Origin: Anagrus nilaparvatae | Lineage: Eukaryota; Arthropoda; Insecta; Hymenoptera; Mymaridae | Length of the DNA: 64,000 nucleotides | Direction: 5' to 3' | NCBI GenBank assembly: GCA_022575985.1 | Contig: JAKSXM010000156.1 | Span: 558,001 to 622,000 of the forward strand | Shown here: piece by piece, positions 46,597-58,752 of the stretch | How positions within the stretch are numbered: the stretch's first letter is position 1 | How the letters are laid out: each line of letters begins with the position of its first letter | The notes under the pieces: model-generated | Told to the model about the DNA's origin: nothing | Seen by the model: only the letters and a program-made list of their open reading frames with translations | Database searches by the model: none | Translations under genes and position numbers: made by a program

Positions 46597-47913
46597 TTTT
46601 TATTTATAAGATACAAAAAATTTCATTTTTAAAATATTTCAATTGAATTTCCGTTAAAAATACACATTGTGTTAAATTAAGGTTATGAATATTATTATTT
46701 AAATCTAAACGTTAAATTATTATTTTTATGTGTAGGTAAATAAATAAAAAATGTGTTTAATAAACGTGACTTGAAGTAAAATTTTTGCTCCGAAAAAAAC
46801 TTTCTTTTTTATTCTTAGAATACAAAAAAAAAAAATCAATAAAATAACGCGTCTTTGAAACATTAATTACATACTTAAATCTAAAATTAATTACAAATAT
46901 TTCATTATTTACACATAATTTATAATAAAAGTTCGTTTAATCAAGAAAAGTTATTACACCTATAAATACAGTGTTGTTTATACATAATATTAATAAAAAT
47001 TTTATTAGTTCTCATTTCCTAGAAAAAAAGCCTCGTTTATAAGAAAAAAACATATATATATATATATAGTTTAGATAGGTTTTAGAGAAAGATAAGTTAA
47101 AATAAAAAAAAAGTGTATTCCGCTCGGAACAACCCCCTAATGACGCTTTGACCTAGTTTCCCTAGCTTGTATATATACATTTTCCAACCCCTCAGTGTTA
47201 TAACTATTAAGGATGTATGTGTAAATATGTGTATATCCGTTAAAGATGTATTATATATATTTTCCTCGTCACTTCAGCCCTTTTTCTGGTTATGTTCTCA
47301 TTACTAAAGATGACAACTAAATAAATAAATAAATAAACAATATATTTTTTTTAATATCTTTATTATTATCATTATTTTATAGGTAAATCAAGAATTTATT
47401 CATATTTTATTTCTACTGCATTTTATTTATACTGATAAATCTGAAAAATAAAAGTTTCTTTTTTTTTTTTTTGGCTCACGTGCGCGCTTCTCTTCTCTTA
47501 TAAACTATAGTATGTGTATATATATATTATATACTCTTGTCTTTCTTCGTGGAATATGGTATTGATTTTTTGCTGTCGCTGCATTTTCACCAACTTTTCC
47601 TTACGTGGCAAATTTCTTTTACTGCATTTTTTTAAAAATAATAATAAATCTAAATATGTGTAAACGAATACTTAGAATTAGTACTTTAAGTTATGTATGA
47701 TTACGATTATAACCTAAAAATTAAATTTTTTTTTGTTTTAATTATTTCGAATACGAATATTTTGTAAAAATTGTTAATTAATAATAAATTTTCATTTTAT
47801 AATTATTTGATTTTTGTAAATTTAAAAAAGCATAATTATAATAATAATTACCTATATGGACTCGTCGCGTCGGTCAATGTAGACGGAAATTTGTATATTT
47901 GTGTATGTGCGGG
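46597..47913. other. AT-rich DNA with a few CpG words
   Basis: Contains (AT)n near 47050 and 47515-47535, and CACGTGCGCGC at 47477-47487. No reading frame is recognised. Confidence 0.5.
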
Positions 47914-47923
47914 TATATAAAAG
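47914..47923 (+). promoter_or_regulatory. TATA box in a CpG-rich context
   Basis: TATATAAAAG lies in the context GCGGGTATATAAAAGCGCGC, close to the metazoan TATA consensus, with GTCGCGTCGGTC about 45 bp upstream. The predicted start falls near 47945 (AATCAAGCGG). No exon or long frame follows; a 25-codon frame from 48123 is too short to support. Confidence 0.4.
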
Positions 47924-47949
47924 CGCGCGCCAAAGAGATGAATCAAGCG

Positions 47950-50439
47950 GTTATTCTCTTGCTCTCTTATAAATAGTACTTTTGTAATCGTGTAAATATT
48001 ACTTTACATACTTAATTTTTTATTTTTTAACTGTTAAAATATTAAAATTCAGGCATTTTTGAATATTTTTATAATTTATTATTTGATTGAAAATATGAAT
48101 TTTGATTTTTAACGGAGAAACAATGTGTTTGTTAAAAGGAAAGCAGGAAATGAATATTTGGGTTATTGTCAGTATCAGACGTGAGGCGAAATCTGAATAA
48201 CTTTTTTTTAAAAATCAAATTCGAGACTAAGAAGCCCATGAAAAAGTAGAAGCACACTTAAGTTAAAAATTAAAATTTTATGGCGCATTCTATTCTTGTC
48301 CATAATTTATATAATTGTCTATTATTAAAAAGAAATGTTTTTAATTTCCTGTTTGACTAAATAGTAAAGTAAACTTTTTGGAGTAAAAATTATATACTCT
48401 TTGGTAAAAATAAAATTTGACCATTAAGGGGGGTGTCGACTGTTTGGAAAGCAGATTTGCTTCTAATTTTCAGGACAGGTTTTGGTAGTTAAAAAAACAT
48501 CCCTCATACTCTCAATTTACCTTAATGAGCCTCCTAGAAATTAGACCCCTTAGCAGGGTTCTATGCTATAAGATAGGTTTTTTTGATATTCTAAATTACG
48601 CTGATACCTTGTAAGTCAATCAAATACCTTCTATTTATTTTCATTTCTTTGTGTCTCGCTTTGTGTAAAATTTTTTTATCAATCATTCTTTAGTCAGTAA
48701 ACCAAATGGCCATATTTGACCAAACATGACCAATTTTTAAATTGCTGCCAAAATTGTAATTTTTGACTAAAATGGGTGTTATAGATCTCAAAAATATTTT
48801 CAAGCTCCTAGTTTTCACAAAATTCAGTACTCGTCTATTTTCGATCATTTGTTTGCGAGATATGAAAACTTAAAGTCAGATTCCCGCTTTAATGGTAAAT
48901 CAGGCATGAAATATTATTAAAAAATTAATTTTAAAGAGTCTATCTATCTAAATAATTAAACTGTATAAATACAATCTAAAAGTTGAATAGTATGTGAAGT
49001 ATTATATTATAAACATATTGAAGTATGTATCGAATCGGTATAATGACATTTAAATTTATATACTACTAAAAAGTCAAGTAAAAAGTTCTTAAAATAAACA
49101 GGGTATATATTATGAGACACTTATAATTGCACTTTTAAACTATTAAAAAATAGATTTTTACAACGAGGATTAAATAATTATTATTATTATTAATTTTTTT
49201 TTAAGTATAACACGAATTTAATTGTTGAAAAAATTTAATTTCATAAAATAATGCTCGATAATTACCATTTTAATGATGATAATATCGTTCAATGTAAGGG
49301 TCAAATACGTTAAAGTTCGCGCATACTCTTTTAATATAATTTTCTTTATATACTCTAATCGTTAATTTTTTTATATATGCCGTTATAATTATTTAAATAT
49401 TAATATTAAAGTTTAATAGTAAGAAAAAATTATAATTAATTAATATTATAATTATGATTTTGCGTGCATCCTTGAATATTACCAAAAAAAACGTAAACTA
49501 TGTAACACATTTGCGTGCTTTGTGTCATTTCGGTTAATAATATAGTTTTACAAATCGTAAACACAAAAAATATATTTTTCTTATTTGTATATGGAGCTGT
49601 TCACGGTAACAATGATTTGGATAAATATTTAACTAATTGTTTGAATTTTTAACAAAAATCTTAATTTTCAATAATTTTTTCAATAAAAATTTGAAACTTC
49701 TGGTTTAAATTTATTTTTTTACTTATTCTGTTCATCTACGATTTACATTAACCTAACTTTATTTTATATTTTAGAGAGATTTTAGTTGAATTTTCAGTCA
49801 ATTATTTGAGATTTCAGCCGATTAGTTAAAATATACCGTTTTAAATATGAAACTGTAAAATTTAAAATTTTTTGGACGCCAAAAATGATTTTATGATAGT
49901 TTTATTCATTTTCGTAAAGCTAATTTTAAGATGTTAACGATTAACTATTTATTGATGTTAAGTGTTAGAAAATTAACGAAACCTTTGAAATAACTTTCAG
50001 TGACCCAAAAAACGTTTATAATCCACGAAGGCTTCTTTTATGATTAAAAATTTTTGATTTTTGCCGCAATTTATATTTACTATAGAAACAAGCTTAAAAT
50101 TTAAGGCACAAATTTTTTAAATATATATTTTTTTTTTTAATTCATGAAATTAAAACTTTGATAAATTTTTTTAAATCTTCAACAAAATTACAATATTTAA
50201 AAAAAATTTAACTAATTGATACGCTGCCCGAGACGATGGTTGAATAAAATTACAGAAAATTTTTTAACTTTCTTAACATTTTTCTCTATAAGTTACGTTA
50301 TTAAAGCAGAATTTTAAAAAAATTCCTACAAGGAAAGTAGAAACTGAAATTTTGGAAAATTTAAAAATTTGTACATGTATTTGCTAAAAAAATTTTTGAA
50401 AATATGCCTAGCAAATGTCTAACAATGGCTAACGCAGGG
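47950..50439. other. AT-rich DNA, no gene recognised
   Basis: Only a family B remnant near 49995-50030 (CAGTGACCCAAAAAACG) stands out. No gene-like frame is supported. Confidence 0.55.
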
Positions 50440-50600
50440 TTGATAGCGCCTCGATAGCATTAAATAGCTATTTATTAAACAAGGGATAAAATATTGGTTT
50501 CGGCGCAGACAGCATGCAAAAGTCAAACCCCATATTTTGTCCCGTGTTTTAAACAATAGTTTTACATATAATGGGCAAAAAAGCCTTCTCCCTAGGGCAG
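50440..50600 (-). repeat. dispersed repeat family C
   Basis: The block AAACAAGGGATAAAATATTG followed by GCAGACAGCATGCAAAA is the reverse complement of the block at 60318-60372, which reads TTTTGCATGCTGTCTGCAT and later ATATTTTGTCCCTTGTTT. The GCATGCTGTCTGC word is itself repeated in the second copy (60336, 60400). It is non-coding. Confidence 0.5.
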
Positions 50601-52555
50601 AAAATAGGCTTTTTTAAAAATAGATTTTTATTATACAAAAAGGGATACAAAATATGGAATAATGGGTTACCTTAATTGTCGCCTTAATTTCATATATTTG
50701 ACTCGATTTTTAGCAAATAAATCGGGGTTCATATACATTCATGAAATGCTCCGTATATAATCAATACAAATATTACAAAGTATATTACATTAACAAAAAT
50801 GTTCATTAATGAGTTATCGAGTGAGTTATTATATTACTAAAATTAAATAATAATACGTGTAAATTAAATTGAATTAAAAAAGGAAAAACGAGAGGAAAAA
50901 AAATGTGTCACAATTTTTTTCATTATTTATAATAATAATAACACTAAATGAATATAATCAAATTAATAATTTTTTTTAATTATATTAAACTACAAGTTAA
51001 TGGTATACATTAATTGAAGTTGTGTGTATAAGCGTCATTTAAATTAATTATTTTTTTTTTTGATTTAATGTTGAATAAAAATAATTTGAAAAAATATTTA
51101 ATTTTATAAAATTTTTATTTTGGAAAAAATGAACTTTTTTTAAATTTATTTAACATGAAATTTGTGGTTATTCGAAAAAAAATATAAATTTTAGAAAAAA
51201 TAAAAAAATTGTTGACTTTTATGTAATGATGATAATATTTTCATAGAATTTTTCATTTTATGATTTCCAAGAAATTTATTATTTTTTCCAAAAAATATAC
51301 AATTTGCAAACAATTTGTTTATTTGGGTAAAATCGGGTACAATTAACATAACTAATTAAAATAATATAACATTTTCAAAGAAACAAAAAAGGATCTGCTG
51401 AAAAAATCAGCAAAAAATATTTTAATCCTAACGAATCATGTCCACATCTATGGTAGTAAAAAAAGTCAGTACAATTTACAATTAAAATAAAAAATTACAA
51501 TTTCTATTGGCAAAATGCGAGGCAAAATTGGTAAATTTACCCATTTATTAAAATTTTTTTTTATTATAAAAATTTTTATTTTTATCCTGATTTTTATGCA
51601 AAAGTTTAGATTTTTTTTATGTCTCTTCACAAGTGAGCCCTTGCTTCACATTGATCGACAATTTTGTACTGATAGTACAAAATTTATTAATTCTGTCACG
51701 TTTCGCACCATCCTTCACGTGAATTTAATTTTTATTTTCGTTAAATTTTTGAAGATATCAAATAAATGAATAATGATAATAATAACGAAAATAATAAGTA
51801 ATTATCAATACATCGAGGTTGATCTAAGAATTGAATTTCCAGTCTGTAATTTACGTAATCTTATAGATATCAAACGATTTGTTTTGATTTTTAATGACAT
51901 TTATACGCATATTCTTTCGTCATTCTTTCCACACTTAAAAATATTTCACATAAACTAAACATAATTTTTCAATACCACTATAATATTATGTATTTTCCAG
52001 GGTATTTTCTCCTACAATAATTTATAACTTTTAACATTAAATTCAATTAAATTATAATTTATTTTATTTAAGTTCAAATATTTAGTATTTTTATTTTTAT
52101 TAGTTATGTCAATGTACTTTATAAATTAATTTTACGTTGACTTTTATGGATAAAAAATAAAATTTAATAAATATTTTTTTTTTTTTTAATTAAACCTACG
52201 TTCCTTAATTGGAAATCCAAAAATTACTTTTTAGTTTTTTCTGATTTTTTCAATCCTTTTTGGAAATTATTGATAGCTTGAATTTAATAATTTTATTCGA
52301 CACGTGCTTCACACGTGCCAAATAAAATACGAAATAGAATATTATGAAATGAAGTACCAGATTAAGTACCTCAAGGTACCTCAAGAATTTAAAAAAAAAA
52401 ATTTTTTTCGAGAATTTTATTTGATTTTTTTTTTGTTATAAATTTATGCATATAAAATAATAAAAATTTTGAAAAATCGTCTATTTCGACTTATTATTTT
52501 TAACTTATGCGTACTAGTTTATTTAAGGTCTTATGCAGCTTGGACAAACAAAAAT
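50601..52555. other. AT-rich DNA, no gene recognised
   Basis: The frames at 51515-51769 and 51773-51958 have no recognisable domain. The segment contains CACGTGCTTCACACGTG near 52301-52317, a small inverted motif, and otherwise only AT-rich sequence. Confidence 0.55.
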
Positions 52556-53368
52556 AATTTTTTTTATCGCATTCTAAATTATCGACGCTACATGCATATG
52601 TGACATCATTATGTATTAGTACAATTTCAGGTTATTTACATAGTTTTTATTTATTTATTTAAAATTAAAGTCTATAAGGTGGGGAAAATAAATTAAAAAT
52701 TTAATCTTTGATCATTTATTTATCATTTCGTGCTAACTTTAATCTCCTGTGTCATCATTTTCATATTTTTTCAAAGCTCCAAAGTATTGCTCCCATAAGA
52801 TCAATGTTAAAGCTCCGATTTTATTTTCTTAATTACAAAAAAGTTAATGCTATAAGAGGGGTAAAATAAAGTTTATTTAAGTTTTAAAATTTTTAAATTT
52901 TCATAATTTTCCTATTTCATTAAACTCTGTCATCATTTTAATCAAGCTGCATAATACCTTAAAAAAATTTTTTGCCCTTTCAGGCGTAAAATTGGACACT
53001 GAATTTTTTGTATTTGTCTTATGCCCTGGTAAGTGCCATGTGCAAAAAGCTTTTGATCTGAGCTTTTTCCAGTGTACTTAAGATAATGTTCACGCTAGTA
53101 CCAAAACTTTTTGCCTCGCTTTTTGCCCTTGGCACTTAAAGTCTCTTGAAAGTTGAAGAATTTTTTTTCACAGAATTCTAATTTGTCGACGCTTAATGCA
53201 TATGTGAATTCATATATGTATTAGTATAATTTCAGATTATTTGCATATTTTTTATTTAATTATTTAATATTAAAGCCTGTAAGGTGGGGAAAATAAGTTG
53301 AAAATTTAATCTTTGATCATTTATTTACCATTTCATGCTAATTTTAAACTCCCGTGTCATCATTTTTA
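52556..53368. repeat. about 210-bp direct duplication, roughly 600 bp apart
   Basis: The segment 52556-52765 is repeated with moderate divergence at 53160-53368. Shared words are TCGACGCT...ATGCATATGTGA, TAAGGTGGGGAAAATAA, TTTAATCTTTGATCATTTAT and TGTCATCATTTT. A partial third relative is near 52850-52940. The spacer holds a small inverted pair, AAGTGCCATGTGCAAAAAGC (about 53031) against GCTTTTTGCCCTTGGCACTT. Confidence 0.6.
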
Positions 53369-53516
53369 CATAATCATGACAGTGTAATAAGCTAAAGACA
53401 AGATATAATTATAAGTAATTCAAATAGACACTTTCTCACGCACTTTCTGGTGGTGTAGGATTGGATTGAATAGAATTTAAGACCATTAAGGGCTTTATTA
53501 ACTTTTTTGGTCTTTA

Positions 53517-54110
53517 GTGAAGCCAAGAACCGAAAAAAAATGTCTCATCAAATATAACAACAAGACTAATAATTTCATTTTTTATAAAAGGAACAGTATC
53601 ATTTTTGTCACTGACAATGGCTATTTTAATCTTATTTGCATTGACAGAAATACGATTACGTTCTGTTCATACTACATCATGGGCTCAGTTAGTTATCAAA
53701 GTGAATTAGCCTGGATACCTTTAGCAATAGAAATAGTAAGAACTTAACAGAGTTTAAACATTCAAAAATCTAGATACCACTTTAGACTATAATTTAAAAA
53801 GGATCTCACGTATCAAAAGCATTCTAAAAAAACTTTCTAAAAATTTTCTATTCTTATATATTATATAAGCTAAACCATACTGACAAATAAAATCAAACGT
53901 ATGACTGGTATTATACCTTCTGCCACAGTATCTGGACCAATGAAATAACTGCCTGGAGTGGTGCTTACCTCAGTGCTTACAATAAAGAAATACGCCCACT
54001 ACAAAAATCATTAGATAGCATATTCACCAAATCACCTGAATTAAAGGGCAAAGTGCTCGATGTAAAAGACATGTTAACACTCTATAATTTATCACTGTAA
54101 AACTCTCTCA
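53517..54110 (+). pseudogene. decayed jockey-like non-LTR reverse transcriptase, C-terminal part
   Basis: The frame at 53517-53747 ends with a segment (SYQSELAWIPLAIE) that matches the thumb-like LG..ID..L.W..HI block of jockey-type reverse transcriptases. After stops and shifts, 53948-54100 reads ITAWSGAYLSAYNKEIRPLQ and then KSLDSIFT, like the downstream W....LQ..I..I block. A stop follows at 54101. Order and strand agree, so this is one element broken by several frame changes. No catalytic YADD box lies in this part. The 3' non-coding tail follows. Confidence 0.5.
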
Positions 54111-54716
54111 CATAATTATACAAATTCTCAAAGTTGGACAAGATATAAAAGTATACGAATACCTAACATAAGCAAGAAAATTTAAAAAAAAGCAGTTAAC
54201 ATATAATTTAATAAATTGAATCATGACTTAAAATCTATCAACAATTTAACCTCAAAAACAAAGAAAATCAAAAAAATAAGAAAAACTAAACTTAGGAATC
54301 ATTATCTCAACAAACGAATAAAAAAAGAACAATAGTATCAAATATAGAACCATTATTATTATTATAAAAAAATTGACAGTACATTTTAAATAATGAAAAT
54401 ATAAACTTTAGTGAATATGATTAAATTGTTATTTAGTTTTTATTTGATCTGTGATTATTTACAATTACTAATTTAACTACAATTATTAAAGTTATTACTC
54501 ATAGACATTTTTTACTATTAAATATTAAAATTGTACTTAATAACTATGATTTTTATCCCTCTACATTTTATGTTATTATAATATAATTAAATTATGTATA
54601 GATTTATATTTAGAGCCCTAGCTTAGACAGGTTTACCTATCTCTTAGGAATGTATGTATTATAAATGTATTTTATCTGGTTTCGTCTGGTTAAATAAATA
54701 AAAAAATAAATAAACA
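54111..54716 (+). mobile_element. 3' non-coding region and TAAA-type tail of the non-LTR element
   Basis: AT-rich sequence follows the reverse transcriptase stop, including GTTTACCTATCTCTTAGGAA, and ends in TAAATAAATAAAAAAATAAATAAA (spread over 54691-54714). A short tandem A-rich tail is the typical 3' end of jockey/CR1-type elements. It directly abuts the opposite-strand reverse transcriptase fragment at 54717. Confidence 0.5.
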
Positions 54717-54962
54717 TGAATCTTGAGATCATCAGCATAGAGAAGCCCAAATGTATTGCTGTGATCCAGATAAGTTTCCAGATCATTTATGTACAAGCTA
54801 AACAACAGAGGCCCTAAAAGCCTGCCTAAAACTCAACCTCGAGGAACACCCAGATAAATTTTCCGAAAAGTAGATGATGACTGCTTTGCATACAAACATA
54901 AGGAGTGATCATTAAGGTATGACCAAAACCATTGAAGCACGGATTACAAAAAATCTTAATCT
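54717..54962 (-). pseudogene. reverse transcriptase palm fragment with YADD box
   Basis: On the minus strand the sequence reads LGVPRG at 54852-54837, then VLG, a GPLLFSLYINDL block, and LLYADDLKIH at 54740-54720. These are the conserved B and C motifs of non-LTR reverse transcriptases, including the YADD catalytic aspartates. There is a TGA in place of the serine after LGVPRG and a small in-frame duplication (VLGRLLGPLL). It ends sharply at the tail of the plus-strand element, so that element probably inserted here. A short relative with the same TGA is at 57424-57511. Confidence 0.75.
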
Positions 54963-56199
54963 TTAATCTGATGCATAATTTTAATTCTTGAAAAACATTG
55001 ACATTCTACCTTTATAAGAAAAGTTTATAGACATTGCAAACTAGAAGCATTTAAAATTATAATTACAGCCCAAGGGACTTGCAGAGTTCTGATTATCAAT
55101 AAATATTCTCAAACATTCTTTAATATTTAAATAGTTCAGTCGATTCTTCTATTATCTAGTCAATGACTTTATTACATGCTTTATTATCTGAATTTACAAC
55201 TTTAATGATCACGCCAATATAACTTGCCAATAGCATACATAAATTATGTTGATCATATACGATAAAAACCAATAACAAGGATATGTTATAAACTTATAAA
55301 AGTAATTTATGAGTGCTATATTTTAAACTGAGATCATATATACATTAAATTTATTCATATATAAAATTTATTTTAAACTATTGAAAACTACTTAGATGAA
55401 AGTTTATAATATTTAAATGTCTGTTTACTTGTTATCATCTGTTTATTGATCTTCTTTGGTATTGATATTACTTGTTTGTAATAATATTGTCAACTCTGGT
55501 TCTGCAGTTAAGAAAAAAGCTTTTATATGTTTTTACATTCTGGACTTATTCTTACGTACAATCAAGCTTATTAAATTTTTTCTGAAGATTCATCAGGGGT
55601 AAATTTACAATTAGTAAATGAAAATTCCAGATAGTAAATTTACTACTAAGATAGTAATTACATAGATGAGAATTTTTACAGTATATTTAGCGATTGTTCA
55701 GTCTCTTTTCTTCAAAATCAAGTTGAAAAAATACAGTTACAATGGCAAATCTTTTATGCATAATTAAAGAAATGATATCAACCTGTAAAGCTCGTTTAAT
55801 ACATGATAATAAAGACGATTCTCTCATATACAATGTTTTTTATTTTCTAAATCTATTTTTTGTGAAAATTTGTAAATCGTGTAAATATTTGTACGAAAAA
55901 AGAACGTAAAAGGAAATTAGTGAGAGCAATGTGAGAGAATCCTGGAGAGAATGGAAAGGATTTATTGATACAGTGCAAAATCTGTCCTGTACTGAAGCAA
56001 AAAAAAAAACAGATTAAAAAAGACTTGGAAGAATAGAAGGAAAATATTTAGTCCATATAATTAGAAACTGGACTGAGCTGATAAAAGAACTGATTACACA
56101 AAAATCAAAGAAATATGCCTATATTATGTGAAAAGGATAAAAAAATACAAGGAAAGTAAAGAAAAACAATCTAAAAATTTTTCTGTATAGTTAAATGTT
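54963..56199. other. AT-rich DNA between retrotransposon fragments
   Basis: No recognisable block. The last 300 bp (55900-56199), with REW and K/E-rich readings, may be decayed upstream sequence of the following reverse transcriptase relic, but I cannot align it. Confidence 0.4.
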
Positions 56200-57075
56200 T
56201 TACATCGACACCGGAGTTAGCATATGCAGAAGATATGTTCTTTTTATCAAAATCCTCTGTTTACCATAAAAAATTATTGCTTGCCTTAGAATCATACTTG
56301 GATATTAACGAACTAAAAATGAACTTGAAAAAAACAAAAATTATGATTTTTAAAAAAGGGGGACGCGGACACAAAACAAAACTGGATTTTAAATTTAAAA
56401 ATGTATCTATAGACCATGCTATAGACTTTGTAAATGAATACACGTACCCAGGAGTTATTTTTGCTCAATCTGGTGTTTATAATAAAGCAGCTAGAAATTT
56501 TATATCAAAAGGATACAAAGCGATATATCCCACTATTAATATTTTAAATAGACTACAAATTACAAACAGCAATACCTGTAAAAAACTATTTAATGCACTA
56601 GTCTCATCTATGGTACTTTTGCAGCTCCAGTTTGGAGCCGTAGAAACCTACCAGAACTGGAAAAAGTCCAAAAAACATATTTTAGAAAACTCCTCTCTTT
56701 ACCCTGCAATACACCTGGTTATGCAATAAGACTTGAACTGAATATAAAAAGCATAGAACTAATATGCATTAAATTAATTCTCAACTTTACCCAAAGAATT
56801 TTAGAGATGGAGGATGACAGATATCTTAAAATTTGCTTTAACAGGCTGAAATAACTAGCGGAATATAATGACGCATCTCCAAAATTTAACTGGTGCGTAC
56901 AAATAAATGGATACTTTTTCAAAAAAATAGATGAAAGCCACTTTTGGTCAAATTTAACTTTGGTACTTGAAAAAAATAATTAAATCACTAAAATGAGTAG
57001 CTTTCTAGCAAAAAATGACCAAGAGTGTTGCAAAAATTCTAGTTCATTTGCACTCTATCCTAATTCTAATTAAGT
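56200..57075 (+). pseudogene. non-LTR reverse transcriptase relic, C-terminal half
   Basis: The reading opens with TPELAYAEDMFFLS (about 56208-56250), the catalytic YADD box with the first Asp changed to Glu. The open frame at 56235-56729 carries ALESYLDINELKMNLKKTKI and IFKKGG, then VNEYTYPGVIFAQSGVYNKA, both typical of the block after YADD. Near 56615 the frame shifts: the sequence APVWSRRNLPELEKV and then LLSLPCNTPGYAIRLEL is found in another plus frame until a stop at about 56852, with a possible C-terminal end near 57073. Upstream palm motifs are missing. The frameshift and the altered catalytic residue show it is dead. Confidence 0.8.
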
Positions 57076-57423
57076 GTTTTAAATAATGATAGTACAATTC
57101 TAAATAGGTATTAAAAAAGTTTATTTCGGTTCATTGGACGGATTATAGACCCAAGGTGCGTCACGTGGAGGCACTGTAGTCGCATTTGGTATACATGGAA
57201 ACTTGCGTATTCTCGGTTTCGTCTATTAACTATTTTTGTAATGATTCAAATTAAAAAATATTATAATATTATAATATTATTAGTTTATAACTAATAAATT
57301 TGTTGTAAATTAAATTATTATTATTAAAAATTAAGGATCCTTGGCAAAATTCTCAAAGTTTTCAAAATAAAAAGACAGGAAGAAAAAAAAATGTTATGGA
57401 TCTAGCACAAAAAATGAAGATTT

Positions 57424-57511
57424 TAGATTATGTACAAGCTTAACAGCTTAACAGTAAGAAGCAACAGAGGCACTAAAACTCAACCTCGAGGAACACCTAG
57501 ATTAATTTTCC
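57424..57511 (-). pseudogene. short reverse transcriptase fragment sharing a stop with 54717-54962
   Basis: About 88 bp matching 54780-54865, including CTCAACCTCGAGGAACACC. On the minus strand it reads LGVPRG, stop, VL, PLL. The in-frame TGA is at the same codon as in the larger fragment, but the 12-bp duplication is absent. Confidence 0.6.
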
Positions 57512-57550
57512 TAATTTAATTAATTTAAATTATTGTTTGAAAATAAACAA

Positions 57551-58440
57551 ACGGTGGCGTCAATGGCAAATAGATTTGGAATATACGAATCAACGATTCG
57601 ATCAATTCGTGATAAAAAATCAAAAATTACAAATTGTTTCTTAAAATGCGGACCTAATTGTTGGGCGCTATATGTTGCAAAATTAGTAGTTTCGGTACTA
57701 TTTTAATACTTGCATAAAAATTTAAAAACACATTATTTAACTTTTTTTAAATATTTTAACTGAAGAATAATTTTTGCATAAAGAACGTATAGACAGAATT
57801 GAAGATATGTTGATGATTTGGATACAGGATATGATACACAAAAAAATTTCATTATGTGATCTTGCTATTTGGGATCAAACTCGGGATCAAACTCTTGGTT
57901 TTTACAATTATTTTTAAAAAATTCTGCTTGTGATTCCAAAGATACTTTTGTAGCAAGTAGAAGATGGTTTGAGAATTACAAGGCTAGATTTTTTTGCTTA
58001 ACGTTTTATTTTCAGGCAAAAAAGCTTCTGCTGTGATCATGCTAAAGTGTATTTAGTCAAAAATTCTCTGACATTGGAATTCACAGAGTAGAAGAGTCTT
58101 CCGTAGAGTCTTCTTATGATGAATGTGTCCAAAGTTGCTCCGTTTAGCAAAAGAAATTGGAGTAGATGGTTTAAATGATATGAAAGAGAAAGGTATAAAA
58201 GAAGTTATCCAATCAACTGCGGGATTAATAGCACAAGAGATAATCGGTATGATTAAAGATAACAAATAAGATGGAAGAAACAATGATTAAAGAGCCCTTA
58301 TCAAAGATTACTTCAATCACTGAAATTTTAAATTTTGTTCAAAATGCTATCGAAGAATCAATTAATTTTGATCTTATCATGACGTCAAGTTTAAAATTTA
58401 AGTATAACTGCGAAACTGCAATTAGATTTTTTATAATTAA
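57551..58440 (+). pseudogene. pogo/Tigger-type transposase relic lacking the DDE core
   Basis: Parts appear in the order of a Tigger transposase. 57551-57631 reads TVASMANRFGIYESTIRSIR, the N-terminal psq-like helix-turn-helix. 57785-57870 reads RIDRIEDMLMIWIQDMIHKK and 57931-57989 contains FVASRRWFENYKAR, the CENP-B DNA-binding domain, followed near 58014 by SGKKASA. Then 58140-58265 (AKEIGVDGLNDM and onwards) and 58271-58440 (SKITSITEILNFV... KYNCETAIRFF) resemble the C-terminal acidic tail. About 200 residues of catalytic DDE domain expected between the CENP-B and C-terminal parts are deleted, leaving about 100 bp. Several frame changes occur. The minus-strand frame at 58053-58283 is a shadow. 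Confidence 0.75.
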
Positions 58441-58543
58441 TTGCATAAAGATATGGCACAATCAAATTCAAAAGTGTTTTGGATTATTTTGGATAAAATG
58501 AATAAATAAAAATGTCAAAAATGACAACTATATTCCAATTTTG

Positions 58544-58752
58544 AGAGGCCGCCATTATTGTTCTTAGCAGAGAATAGTACATTCACAACCTCATCTAGAA
58601 TATTCTATTTTACCAAATGGTAAAAATAAATATTTAGTGCGACGCGCCTTGGTCCTTAATATTAAAACCTTCGCATTTGACAAAACAAATATTTCTATAT
58701 AAGGTTATTATGAATGTACTACTCTGTATTCAAAACAATAATGGCGGCCTCT
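58544..58752. mobile_element. 209-bp palindromic MITE
   Basis: Perfect 19-bp inverted ends (AGAGGCCGCCATTATTGTT at 58544-58562 and its complement at 58734-58752). The similarity extends inward through AGAATAGTACATTCA against TGAATGTACTACTCT. The interior contains GTGCGACGCGCCTTGG. No target duplication is obvious. It lies 100 bp downstream of the Tigger relic, but its ends are not known to me as Tigger ends. Confidence 0.7.

Noticed and set aside
48123..48200. 25-codon frame downstream of the TATA box at 47914
   Set aside because: Too short and without any recognisable motif.
51515..51958. Two consecutive plus-strand frames (84 and 61 codons)
   Set aside because: No known domain and low-complexity N-termini; no promoter or splice context.
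53517..54716. Twin-priming inversion of one non-LTR element with 54717-54962
   Set aside because: In twin priming the inverted part lies upstream of the 3' part; here it lies beyond the tail.
56719..56922. Minus-strand 67-codon frame
   Set aside because: It is the antisense of the plus-strand reverse transcriptase relic, whose motifs are recognisable.
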